Shown in pieces: positions 44,172 to 52,964 of a stretch of 64,000 bases of DNA (position 1 is its first letter; each line of letters begins with the position of its first letter). The notes under the pieces are model-generated. The model was not told where the DNA came from. It searched no databases and worked only from the letters and a program-made list of their open reading frames with translations. The stretch spans positions 1 through 64,000 of the forward strand of contig CAYMGQ010000004.1 in assembly GCA_964390055.1 (NCBI GenBank), in the 5' to 3' direction. This DNA comes from CAYMGQ01 sp964390055. GTDB lineage: Bacteria; Bacillota; Clostridia; Peptostreptococcales; Natronincolaceae. The position numbers and the translations under genes were made by a program.

Positions 44172-45038
44172 TCAAATCCCTCCTGAACTTTTTATTGTTT
44201 CCCTAATATGTCCCACAGGCATGGACTGTCCCGTCCATAATTCAAAGGCTATGGCGGCCTGTCCTAGCAACATTCCTAAACCATTAAGACTTTTGCATCC
44301 TTTAGCCCTTGCTTCTTTTAATAATTTAGTTTCAGATGGATTATATATTAAGTCAGAGACCACTAAGTTAGGATCTAATAGGTCTATCCCATCTATAATG
44401 CTCCTATCCTTCATGCCCTCCATGCCTAAGGGTGTACTATTAATCAAGACATCTGCCCTATTAATGGCTAGCCTTATATATTCTTCCTGCAGGGGTTTAA
44501 CTTTAACTTTAACATTAGCAATACTGTTGCTGATAATTTGCCCTAGTCTTTGTCCGCTTTCCATGGTCCTATTTAAAAGAATTATTTCCCTGGCCCCCTC
44601 TAAAGCCAACTGGATGGCTATGCTTCTTGCAGCTCCCCCTGCTCCAGCAATTGCAAAGCTTTTATCCTTAATGGAAACCCCCTCTGCCCTTAAAGACTGG
44701 CTATAACCCCTACCATCGGTATTATATCCTATAAGTCTTCCCCCCTCATTAACTACGGTATTCACCGCACCTATTAGCCTTGCCTCCTGGGAAATATCAT
44801 CCAAATCCTCTATAATTTCTTGCTTATGGGGCATGGTTACATTAAATCCCCTGAAATTTAGTTTCTTCATTGCTTCAACTGTCCCTGTTAATTCATGACC
44901 CTTAACATCAAAGGACAGATATAAATAATTTAGGCCCAATTTTGCAAAGGCTGTATTATGGATTTTCGGGGATAGGCTTTGCCTAACAGGGCTTCCGATT
45001 AAAGCTGTTAACCTAGTTTCATCACTAATACAATCCAT
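44172..45038 (-). CDS. aroE: Shikimate dehydrogenase
   Basis: About 288 residues. The substrate-binding start LTALIGSPVRQSLSPKIHN, the catalytic Lys in FNVTMPHKQEI, the GAGGAARSIAIQL NADP site near residue 125 and the GLGMLLGQAAIAFELWTG end are all present. It reduces 3-dehydroshikimate to shikimate. The ATG at 45038 follows GAGGTGG; a GTG five codons upstream is less likely. Confidence 0.95.
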   Translation of the reverse strand: MDCISDETRLTALIGSPVRQSLSPKIHNTAFAKLGLNYLYLSFDVKGHELTGTVEAMKKLNFRGFNVTMPHKQEIIEDLDDISQEARLIGAVNTVVNEGGRLIGYNTDGRGYSQSLRAEGVSIKDKSFAIAGAGGAARSIAIQLALEGAREIILLNRTMESGQRLGQIISNSIANVKVKVKPLQEEYIRLAINRADVLINSTPLGMEGMKDRSIIDGIDLLDPNLVVSDLIYNPSETKLLKEARAKGCKSLNGLGMLLGQAAIAFELWTGQSMPVGHIRETIKSSGGI

Positions 45039-45076
45039 TTTTGACCACCTCACCTATGTCTCCTATGATTTTTATA

Positions 45077-45856
45077 TTAATATAGGCTTCCTATTATTTC
45101 CCTTATTTGGCCTATATCCAACTGGCCAGGTGCCGAGGAAGCCCTACCCCTAGCAAAGGTAATTGCAGACCCAAAGAATCCTCCAACTATCCTAGTTATC
45201 TGTCCCTTATCTCCCATTGCCATGGTAATAAGGGGTATATGCACATGTTTTTCTCCTGCTTCTAGGCTAGCCTCCAGTAATTTTAAGACATCCCTTTTAT
45301 CTTTAGGCATTAGGGCTATTTTGCCTATATCAGCCCCAAGTTCCTGGGCCTTAACTAATTTACCTATTATTTCTTCTTTTCCTGGTGTTGCCTTAAAATC
45401 ATGGTGGGATAAAATTATTTTAACCCTGTTTTCCCGGGCAATTAATGATATTCTTTTTATATTTTCTTCCTCATTTGCCAATTCCATATCCACTATATCA
45501 ATTTTTCGACTTTTAATGGCAGCCTCCATTAGTTTGACCTTCTGGGATTGACTAACCCTCCTATAGCCTCCCTCTTCAAATTTCCTACAAGTAAAAATTA
45601 GTGGATATTTTCCTACTATAAAGGAAAGCTCTTCCAATGTCTTTATGAGTCCCCCTATATCTTTAAGGTTATCAAAATAGTCTACCCGCCATTCTATTAA
45701 GTCTGGCCCAAGTTTAATTATCTCCTCAGCCTCCCTTAATAGGTCTTTCTTGTTTTTAGATATTAGAGGCAGGCAAATTTTGGGCCTCCCAGTCCCAATT
45801 TCTACTCCCTTAATCCTAATTAACTCTTTCAATTCCATCATCCTCGCTATTGGCAT
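45077..45856 (-). CDS. aroD: 3-dehydroquinate dehydratase, type I
   Basis: A 259-residue (beta/alpha)8 enzyme that dehydrates 3-dehydroquinate through a Schiff base. EWRVDYFD, the catalytic His in LSHHDF near residue 145 and the Schiff-base Lys in IGKIALMPK near residue 175 are visible, as is the MAMGDKGQITRI loop. It starts right after the preceding stop; starts a few codons downstream are also possible. Confidence 0.94.
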   Translation of the reverse strand: MPIARMMELKELIRIKGVEIGTGRPKICLPLISKNKKDLLREAEEIIKLGPDLIEWRVDYFDNLKDIGGLIKTLEELSFIVGKYPLIFTCRKFEEGGYRRVSQSQKVKLMEAAIKSRKIDIVDMELANEEENIKRISLIARENRVKIILSHHDFKATPGKEEIIGKLVKAQELGADIGKIALMPKDKRDVLKLLEASLEAGEKHVHIPLITMAMGDKGQITRIVGGFFGSAITFARGRASSAPGQLDIGQIREIIGSLY

Positions 45857-46645
45857 TTAATCCATAGTGTAGAGTTCATTAATAATTTCTGAACTAATTT
45901 CATCCAGTGTTTTCTTATCTGTATCTATCTTTATATGTGCAGCAGCTTCATAGGCAGTCTGGCGACTTTTAAGTAGTTCCTTTATTCTCCTTACCCCCAT
46001 CTGTCCCTTTAATAGGGGTCTGCCATCATTACTTTTAATCCTTTGATAAATGCTTTCTGCCTGGGCCTCTAGCAATAATACCCTAGCCTTTTCCCTTAGT
46101 TTTTTTACATTTTCCCTGTCTAGGACCACGCCCCCACCACATATAATAATCCTGTTTTTAAGGCTACTTACCTCCTTAATGACCTGTCTTTCCATATCTC
46201 TAAAAAAATTCTCACCATGTTTTTCAAAAATAGCACTTATAGGCATAGCTAGCCTTTTTTCTATTAGGTCATCTGTATCTACATAATCTATCCCTAATTC
46301 CTGGGACAACCTCCTACCCACCGTAGATTTCCCTGTTCCCATAAATCCAATTAATGCAATATTGGTCGAGAAGAGTTTCCGAGCTTGATAGCCCCTGCTT
46401 ATTTTAAATATTCCCCTAAGGAAATCTTCCACCTCTTTGGCAAAGTCTTTGTCAGTTAAACTGCCTAAGGCCCGGTGGATAATTTCCTTTTCCCTTTGCC
46501 CATGAAATATAGGCAGTCTGTTTTGTTTTTTAAACTCTATAACCTCTTCCACTAACTTCATTCTCTCTTGAAAACTTTTGACTAGTACTTGGTCTATCTT
46601 ATCAATTTTAATCCTTGCCTTTTGCAATTTGTCCTCTGTTTCCAT
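45857..46645 (-). CDS. Chorismate mutase (AroQ) - shikimate kinase fusion
   Basis: About 262 residues in two domains. Residues 1-90 form an AroQ-type chorismate mutase (RIKIDKIDQVLVKSFQERMKLVEEVIEFKK, then REKEIIHRAL). Residues from about 95 form a shikimate kinase with Walker A GFMGTGKST, VDTDDLIEK, FRDMERQVI and GGGVVL. One polypeptide thus carries two non-consecutive steps of the pathway. The ATG at 46645 is preferred over 46660 because GGAGG lies 8 bases before it. It is coupled to aroB. Confidence 0.92.
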   Translation of the reverse strand: METEDKLQKARIKIDKIDQVLVKSFQERMKLVEEVIEFKKQNRLPIFHGQREKEIIHRALGSLTDKDFAKEVEDFLRGIFKISRGYQARKLFSTNIALIGFMGTGKSTVGRRLSQELGIDYVDTDDLIEKRLAMPISAIFEKHGENFFRDMERQVIKEVSSLKNRIIICGGGVVLDRENVKKLREKARVLLLEAQAESIYQRIKSNDGRPLLKGQMGVRRIKELLKSRQTAYEAAAHIKIDTDKKTLDEISSEIINELYTMD

Positions 46646-46659
46646 TTGTCTGTCCTCCA

Positions 46660-47721
46660 TTATATAGCTTTTAAAATTTTCCCTGCTTCCTCTGGGCTTA
46701 AAAGTTTTTCCTTAACCTTTCCCCGTCCCCTAGGCAAAATAAAGGATATATCCCCTCCCTGATTTTTTTTATCCCTAGTCATACTAGTAAGCAGGTTCTG
46801 TAAGGGCAATTCTTTAATATCTAAAAAAATTCCAGTTTTCCTCAGGATACTTAAAATCTTGTTGCAGTAGTCATCCTTTATGTAGGCCAATTTATTTGCC
46901 ATAAGGCTTTCATAATACATTCCAATTATAACTGCCTCACCATGATTATATTTTTTATAGGAGCTTACACTTTCTATACCATGCCCTAGGGTATGGCCAA
47001 AGTTTAGGATTTTACGCAAACCCGTCTCCCTTTCATCCCTAGAAACAATCTCAGCCTTTATTTCACAGCATCTTTTTATAACTATCTTTAGAATACTCTC
47101 ATCTAAATTTAATATTTTTCCTAAGTTATCTCCTATAAAGTCCAAAAAGTCATAGTCATAGATTACCCCATACTTAATAACCTCACCAATGCCACTAATT
47201 AATTCCCTTCTATCTAGGGTTTTTAAGCTATTGCTATCAATTAAGACTGCCTGGGGCTGGTAGAAACTTCCTACCATATTTTTTCCCCCTCCAAAATTAA
47301 CTCCGGTCTTTCCACCCACACTGCTATCAACCTGAGCAAGTAGGCTAGTAGGTATCTGAATAAAGGGAAGTCCCCTCATATAAATTGAGGCACAAAAGCC
47401 TGCTATATCCCCTACCACCCCTCCACCAAAGGCCACTAGCTTTGATTTGCGATTAAGGCCTAATTCTAACATTTGCTTTAAGATAGCCTCCACTTGCCTA
47501 AGATTTTTACTCCCCTCCCCCTGGGGGATGATTATTTGTTGCAACTTTCTCCCCTTTGAAAATTCTCTTAATTTATTTTCATAGAGGGAGGCCAATTTAT
47601 CATCTGTTATAATTACCCCTTTTTCCCCTTCCTTTAAATATTTGCCCAAAGTTATATTTAAGTCCCCGTTAATATATATATAATAACTTTGAGGACCTAA
47701 GTCGATCAATAATTTTTCCAT
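46660..47721 (-). CDS. aroB: 3-dehydroquinate synthase
   Basis: A 353-residue NAD- and metal-dependent cyclase. GGGVVGDIAGFCASIYMRG, PTSLLAQVDSSVGGKTGVN, and the metal site His in LNFGHTLGHGIES are present. It turns DAHP into 3-dehydroquinate. It overlaps the end of aroC by 16 bases. Confidence 0.96.
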   Translation of the reverse strand: MEKLLIDLGPQSYYIYINGDLNITLGKYLKEGEKGVIITDDKLASLYENKLREFSKGRKLQQIIIPQGEGSKNLRQVEAILKQMLELGLNRKSKLVAFGGGVVGDIAGFCASIYMRGLPFIQIPTSLLAQVDSSVGGKTGVNFGGGKNMVGSFYQPQAVLIDSNSLKTLDRRELISGIGEVIKYGVIYDYDFLDFIGDNLGKILNLDESILKIVIKRCCEIKAEIVSRDERETGLRKILNFGHTLGHGIESVSSYKKYNHGEAVIIGMYYESLMANKLAYIKDDYCNKILSILRKTGIFLDIKELPLQNLLTSMTRDKKNQGGDISFILPRGRGKVKEKLLSPEEAGKILKAI

Positions 47722-48839
47722 TGTTTTCTTATCTCCTCCATAGAATCTCCAGTAAATTTCCTTAAAAATTCCTGGGCAATTACGGTGATTGCTACCATCT
47801 CTCCTACAATGGAGGCCGCGGGAACAGCACAGGTATCACTTCTCTCTACCGTGGCTAAGACCTCATTTTTGTTTTCAATATCTATGGTTCTAAGAGGCTT
47901 ATATAATGTGGGAATAGCCTTCATGGCACAGCGGATAATTATATCCTCCCCATTGGACATACCACCCTCTATTCCCCCACTATGGTTAGTTTTCCTATAA
48001 TAGCCTAAGTCCTTCCTATAAAAGATTTCATCATGTATTTCCGAGCCCCTTTTTTGTGCATTTTCAAAGGCATGCCCTATTTCAACACCCTTAATTCCCT
48101 GGATACTCATTAAGGCCTGGGCTAACTTTCCATCAAGTTTCCTATCCCAGTGAACATAGCTTCCCAATCCAGCTGGAACTCCTTTAATATATATTTGGAA
48201 AATGCCTCCCAGGGAATCTCCTTCATTCTTGGCATTTTTAATTTCTTCTATCATAGCTAATTCTGTTTTTTTGTCACAGCAGCGGACCTCCGATTTTTCG
48301 GCTAAATCTAGGCTTGAAAAATCCCTAATCTCCTTGTCCAGACATGCTCCCCCAATAGCCGTCACATGGCTTTTGACCTCTATATCAAAAGTTTCTAACA
48401 ATTGTTTGGCAAAACTTCCTATAGCCACCCTTACGGCGGTCTCCCGTGCACTACTTCTCTCTAAAACATTTCTTATATCGGTAAACTGGTATTTCAAAGC
48501 CCCTACTAGGTCAGCATGACCTGGCCTTGGTGCCTTAACCCTTCTACTATCCTCATTAGGCCCCACCGGGTCCATATGGTTTTTCCAGTTTGCATAATCC
48601 CTATTTGTAATTAAAAATGATATGGGACTGCCTAGGGTTTTGCCAGCCCTCATACCAGAAAGGATTTCTATTTGATCCCTTTCTATTTTCATCCTAGCTC
48701 CCCGGCCGTATCCTCCCTGCCGTCTGCCTAAATCCTTGTCAATCTTTTCCACATCAATATTCACATTGGCCGGAAACCCCTCTATAACACCAACTAGGCC
48801 CTTGCCATGGGATTCTCCTGCAGTGATATATTTAAACAC
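47706..48839 (-). CDS. aroC: Chorismate synthase
   Basis: A 377-residue FMN-dependent enzyme making chorismate from EPSP. The GTG start follows AGGAGGTGGCGGG. The ITAGESHGKGL, RRQGGYGRGARM, RPGHADLVGALKY, SARETAVRVAIG and HSGGIEGGMSNGEDI signatures are all intact. Confidence 0.97.
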   Translation of the reverse strand: MFKYITAGESHGKGLVGVIEGFPANVNIDVEKIDKDLGRRQGGYGRGARMKIERDQIEILSGMRAGKTLGSPISFLITNRDYANWKNHMDPVGPNEDSRRVKAPRPGHADLVGALKYQFTDIRNVLERSSARETAVRVAIGSFAKQLLETFDIEVKSHVTAIGGACLDKEIRDFSSLDLAEKSEVRCCDKKTELAMIEEIKNAKNEGDSLGGIFQIYIKGVPAGLGSYVHWDRKLDGKLAQALMSIQGIKGVEIGHAFENAQKRGSEIHDEIFYRKDLGYYRKTNHSGGIEGGMSNGEDIIIRCAMKAIPTLYKPLRTIDIENKNEVLATVERSDTCAVPAASIVGEMVAITVIAQEFLRKFTGDSMEEIRKQWKNY

Positions 48840-48850
48840 CCCGCCACCTC

Positions 48851-49672
48851 CTAATAAACTTTACCAATTGGGTATGAGCCAAATATCTTGAGTTTATTTG
48901 TTTTTTTCTCAATTAACTTTAGCATCTCTGAAATATTTTCCTCTTTTTTATGGCCAATAAAATCAATATAAAAAATATACCTGCCTAGTTCAGTTTTAGT
49001 GGGCCTTGATTCTATCCGTGTTAGATTTACCCCCTTGTCAGCAAATATTTTTAAAATATTATACAAACTTCCCGGGAAATCATCATGAAAAGAAAAAGCA
49101 ATAGATGTTTTGTCCCTGCCTGTTTTATGGCTTTCACCCTTGCCTATAATTAAAAAACGGGTTTGATTGTTTTGGTTATCCTGTATGTCATTATGTATCA
49201 CTTGCAGGCCGTTATTTTTAGCCGCCCAACTATTGGCTATAGCCCCGTATTCCTTGCCCTTTTCCCTTGTAATCCTGCAGGCATCTGACGTGCTTTCACA
49301 GGGGATTAATGCAATTTCAGGATAGTTTTGGGCAAAAAATTCCCTGCACTGCTCTATGGCCTGGGGATGGGATAAAACATATCTAATTTTTTCAGTCTCC
49401 TGATTATTTGCTAAGAAATTATGCCTAACTCTTAGGATAAGTTCATCCCTAATTTTGGAATCCACAGTTGCCATTAGGGCATCCATTCCCTGGGTCACAG
49501 CCCCCTCTGTAGAATTTTCTATAGGTAGGACCCCTCTAGATATATGTCCTTCCTCCACAGCCCTAATAATTTGCCTAAAAGACTTGTAGGCCAGCATTTG
49601 TCCATCTGGGGCATAATATTGTCCAATAATATAGCTATAGGACCCCTCGGGTCCTAGATATCCCAATTTCAT
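48851..49672 (-). CDS. pheA: Prephenate dehydratase
   Basis: About 273 residues. The catalytic domain (YLGPEGSYSY, GVLPIENSTEGAVTQ, NQTRFLII with the TRF motif) is followed by an ACT domain (DFPGSLYNILKIFADKGVNLTRIESRP) for Phe feedback. It makes phenylpyruvate. Chorismate mutase is not fused here but sits in the CM-AroK fusion. The ATG at 49672 follows GGGAGTGGTGG. Confidence 0.95.
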   Translation of the reverse strand: MKLGYLGPEGSYSYIIGQYYAPDGQMLAYKSFRQIIRAVEEGHISRGVLPIENSTEGAVTQGMDALMATVDSKIRDELILRVRHNFLANNQETEKIRYVLSHPQAIEQCREFFAQNYPEIALIPCESTSDACRITREKGKEYGAIANSWAAKNNGLQVIHNDIQDNQNNQTRFLIIGKGESHKTGRDKTSIAFSFHDDFPGSLYNILKIFADKGVNLTRIESRPTKTELGRYIFYIDFIGHKKEENISEMLKLIEKKTNKLKIFGSYPIGKVY

Positions 49673-49686
49673 TAGTCCACCACTCC

Positions 49687-50964
49687 CTATTTTGCTATTT
49701 TTTTCAGGCTTTCCTCGAATCCTGGAAAGGATATTCCTATACAATTACTATTTTTGATTTTTACAGGGGAATTAGCGAAAAGGCCTGCTATTGCTAAGGC
49801 CATAGCAATGCGGTGGTCTCCATGACTTTCTACCTGCCCTCCATGGATTTTGTTAGGTCCGTGAATTTCCATACCATCAGCTAATTCTTTGACCCTTATA
49901 CCAAGTTTATTCATTTCCTCCACCATGGCAGATATGCGGTTAGTCTCCTTGACCTTGAGTTCCTCTGCCCCCGTTATAAGGGTTTTTCCTTGGGCTAGGG
50001 CTGCAATTACGGCTATCACAGGGATTTCGTCTATCAATCTAGGAATTATATTTCCTCCTATATTAATGCCCCGTAATTTTCCACCCCTTACAATAATATC
50101 CCCGATTTCTTCCCCTCCACTCATCCACTGATTGTCAATCTCTATATTCCCACCCATCTCCCTTATTATATCAATTATCCCGGTCCTTGTAGGATTTAAA
50201 CCCACATTTTTTATTCTTAAATGGGATCCTGGTAAGACAGCAGCCCCAGCTATAAAAAATGCAGCAGAGGAAATATCACCAGGTATTTGTATTTCCTGGC
50301 CGTAAAGGGTAGAAGGCCTCAAGGTAAGTAGATTATTTTCAGATAGGATATTAGCCCCAAAGGCTCCTAGCATCCTCTCCGTATGGTCTCTGGACTTGCC
50401 CCCTCCTCTTATGCTAGTTTCCCCCTTGGTATATAGTCCTGCTAATAGTATGGCCGACTTTATCTGGGCACTAGGGACTGGCAGGGTATAATCTATGGGC
50501 TTTAGGTCTCCACCCCATATTGCCATAGGGGCCAAATTCCCCTTACCCCTAGCATGGATATTTGCCCCCATTTGTCTAAGGGGTATGGCAATTCTATCCA
50601 TAGGCCTCTGCCGGATAGATTCATCTCCCGTTATGATGGTAAAAAAATTTTGGCCTGCTAATATCCCCGATACTAATCTAATAGTGGTTCCGGAATTACC
50701 AACATCCAAAATATCCCCAGGCTCCCTTAAGCCCCCTAACCCCTTACCATGGACATAAATTATACTCCCCTTATCTACAATATCAACCCCAAGTTGCCGG
50801 AAACAATCAATAGTTCCTAAGCAGTCCTCCCCCCGTAGAAAGCCTTCTATTCTACTGGGGCCCTTGCTAATACTAGATAAAATTATGGCCCTATGGGATA
50901 TGGATTTATCCCCAGGGACTGTAATTTCTCCCTGTATTTTATTGGCCTTGTCTATTTTAAGCAT
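49687..50964 (-). CDS. aroA: EPSP synthase (3-phosphoshikimate 1-carboxyvinyltransferase)
   Basis: About 425 residues. GDKSISHRAIILSS, LDVGNSGTTIRLVSGIL, TGDESIRQRPM, the KSAILLAGLY segment, DEIPVIAVIAA and GDHRIAMALAIAG are diagnostic. It transfers enolpyruvate to shikimate-3-phosphate. The ATG at 50964 follows AAAGGAGGAAA and lies next to the tyrA stop; longer readings from upstream are discarded. Confidence 0.97.
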   Translation of the reverse strand: MLKIDKANKIQGEITVPGDKSISHRAIILSSISKGPSRIEGFLRGEDCLGTIDCFRQLGVDIVDKGSIIYVHGKGLGGLREPGDILDVGNSGTTIRLVSGILAGQNFFTIITGDESIRQRPMDRIAIPLRQMGANIHARGKGNLAPMAIWGGDLKPIDYTLPVPSAQIKSAILLAGLYTKGETSIRGGGKSRDHTERMLGAFGANILSENNLLTLRPSTLYGQEIQIPGDISSAAFFIAGAAVLPGSHLRIKNVGLNPTRTGIIDIIREMGGNIEIDNQWMSGGEEIGDIIVRGGKLRGINIGGNIIPRLIDEIPVIAVIAALAQGKTLITGAEELKVKETNRISAMVEEMNKLGIRVKELADGMEIHGPNKIHGGQVESHGDHRIAMALAIAGLFANSPVKIKNSNCIGISFPGFEESLKKIAK

Positions 50965-50965
50965 A

Positions 50966-52075
50966 CTAATTTCCTCCTTTTCTATAGGCCAGGGAAAAAC
51001 CCTCCCCCCGCAAGACTTTAACGGCCTTCTCAGCCTCATCTTCAATAGCAAAGGCTATCCTTATGGCCCCATGCTCCCCCTCCCGGGCGTGCAAAATCTC
51101 TATTTGTTTAATATTAATCTTATTTTCCCCTAGGCTACGAGTCAAGTCGCCCAAAGTCCCGGGCCTATCCTCCGCATCCACAACTATATCATAGGTAGAA
51201 GGGATGTAGTCCTTAGCAACATGGCCTATTCCGTCTCTGATCTTCTTCCCCCTTGCAAGAAAGTCTAGTATAATTTCCTCCTTCTCCTTTAACAAAGCTC
51301 CTTTAAAGTCCTGTAACATATCCTCAAAGACCCCTATTGATGACAAAATTTCCTTCCGATTGTATAAAAAAATATCCCGCCACATATTAGGATTTCCAGC
51401 AGCAATTCTGGTACTATCCCTAAAACCACCACCCACAAAGGAAAGATAGGGAAAACTATTTCTACCCGCCAATAAATTTGTTAGTAGGGCTGCTGTTAAA
51501 TGGGGCATATGGCTAATTTGGGCTACAATCCTATCATGCTGGTCTGGACTAATTACCACAGGGTAGGCCCCAATATTTACCACCAGTTCTTTTAATTTTA
51601 TAATAGTCTTTCTTTTACTATTTGCATTTGGGGTTAGGAAAAAATAGGCATTCTCATAGAGAAAGGGGCTTGCAGCCCCAAGACCTCCTTTTTCCGACCC
51701 TGCCATTGGGTGCCCCCCTAAAAATTGTATCTGCCTAGGCAGGAATTCTCTAGCAATTTTTTCAACATAGCCCTTGACACTTCCCAAATCTGTAACAATT
51801 GTCCTGGAGGAAAGATAGGGTCCAATTTTCTCAAATATTTCCCTATAGTAGCCTACAGGTACAGCCATTACAATCAAGTCAGCCTCTTTAGCAGCTGTCT
51901 GCAAATTATCATAATAATAATCTATAATCCCTCTTTTTTTGCCTAATAATAAGACTTTTTTTGAAACATCATGGCCTACTATTTTAGCGGTTATTCCCGC
52001 TTTTTTCAGGGCCAGGGCCAAGGACCCTCCCATTAAACCAAGGCCGATTATAAGTATTTCTTCAAAAGCTTGCAT
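50966..52075 (-). CDS. tyrA: Prephenate dehydrogenase with ACT domain
   Basis: About 369 residues. NAD-binding GLGLMGGSLALALK near residue 12, VTDLGSVKG, FLGGHPMAGSEKGG and SHMPHLTAALL of the catalytic domain are followed by a C-terminal ACT domain (DRPGTLGDLTRSLGENKINIKQIEI). It converts prephenate to hydroxyphenylpyruvate. ATG at 52075 after AAAGGAGGAAGG. First gene of the aro segment and preceded by its own promoter. Confidence 0.95.
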   Translation of the reverse strand: MQAFEEILIIGLGLMGGSLALALKKAGITAKIVGHDVSKKVLLLGKKRGIIDYYYDNLQTAAKEADLIVMAVPVGYYREIFEKIGPYLSSRTIVTDLGSVKGYVEKIAREFLPRQIQFLGGHPMAGSEKGGLGAASPFLYENAYFFLTPNANSKRKTIIKLKELVVNIGAYPVVISPDQHDRIVAQISHMPHLTAALLTNLLAGRNSFPYLSFVGGGFRDSTRIAAGNPNMWRDIFLYNRKEILSSIGVFEDMLQDFKGALLKEKEEIILDFLARGKKIRDGIGHVAKDYIPSTYDIVVDAEDRPGTLGDLTRSLGENKINIKQIEILHAREGEHGAIRIAFAIEDEAEKAVKVLRGEGFSLAYRKGGN

Positions 52076-52099
52076 TATCCTTCCTCCTTTCAATTATAT

Positions 52100-52133
52100 G
52101 TTAAATGTGGACCCGCTTTTTATTACATTTAAC
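52100..52133. repeat. Hairpin in the tyrA leader
   Basis: GTTAAATGT/ACATTTAAC, a 9-bp perfect stem with a 16-base loop, starts at about the predicted transcription start and ends some 25 bases before tyrA. On the minus strand the loop reads AATAAAAAGCGGGTCC. No T run. Possible RNA-level control or 5' end protection. Confidence 0.55.
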
Positions 52134-52138
52134 TAAAC

Positions 52139-52167
52139 ACTTTATAGAATATTATGGAAGTTGTCAA
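52139..52167 (-). promoter_or_regulatory. Promoter in front of tyrA
   Basis: Minus strand TTGACA (52162-52167), a 17-base spacer and TAAAGT (52139-52144). The -35 box overlaps the trpA stop, so the aro segment can be transcribed apart from the trp genes. Confidence 0.65.
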
Positions 52168-52964
52168 GCAATATTTTGCGCCTCGAGCAATTTAACTATA
52201 AAGTCAATTACCCTTTTTTCTATCCTGCCATCTTCAATTCCTCTTTCAATCTCCTCTATAATTCCACTTCCCACAATCAAACCGTCGGCTAACCCCCTGA
52301 GTCTTTTCACCATTTCTGGGCTTGATATACCAAAACCCAAGGCTAAAGGAAGGTCAGTATATTGCCTAACCTGGCCTAAAAACTCATTTAAATTAAGCCG
52401 AAAATCCTCCCTCTTGCCCGTAACCCCCAGGGATGTAATACAGTATACAAAGCCCCGACCTCCCTTCACTATCTCCTTTACCCTTTCCTGTGAGGTTGGG
52501 GCCACTAGAGGGATTAAATCAATATTATAATCCCTAGTCAATTGAAAAAAATCCTGCCTCTCTTCCAAGGGTAAATCAGGGATAATTAAACCATCAACCC
52601 CTTTACTTCTACACTCTTGAAGAAATCTGCTAAAACCATATTTATAGACACAATTGAAGTAGGCCAAGAGCACAAGGGGTATCTGAGTCCTAGCCCTAAG
52701 CCTTCCAACTAAATTAAAAACACTTTCAATATCCGCCCCGGCCTTAAGAGCTCTTTGTGAGGCTCTTTGAATTATGGGTCCATCAGCTAGGGGATCAGAA
52801 TAGGGTATGCCCAATTCCACAATATCCACCCCTGCCTCCTCCATATCCAGCACCAAATTATAAGTAATATCTAAACTTGGGTCCCCGGCTGTAATATAGC
52901 TTATAAAGGCCCTTTCCCCCTTTTTTTTGATTTCTTCAAATCTCTTACTTATTCTACTTTTCAT
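52164..52964 (-). CDS. trpA: Tryptophan synthase alpha chain
   Basis: A 266-residue TIM barrel. The catalytic Glu in ELGIPYSDPLADGP near residue 50, the Asp in GVDGLIIPDLPLEE and the GFGISSPE phosphate loop are in place. It releases indole from indole-glycerol phosphate and passes it to TrpB. Its start overlaps the trpB stop. Confidence 0.96.
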   Translation of the reverse strand: MKSRISKRFEEIKKKGERAFISYITAGDPSLDITYNLVLDMEEAGVDIVELGIPYSDPLADGPIIQRASQRALKAGADIESVFNLVGRLRARTQIPLVLLAYFNCVYKYGFSRFLQECRSKGVDGLIIPDLPLEERQDFFQLTRDYNIDLIPLVAPTSQERVKEIVKGGRGFVYCITSLGVTGKREDFRLNLNEFLGQVRQYTDLPLALGFGISSPEMVKRLRGLADGLIVGSGIIEEIERGIEDGRIEKRVIDFIVKLLEAQNIA

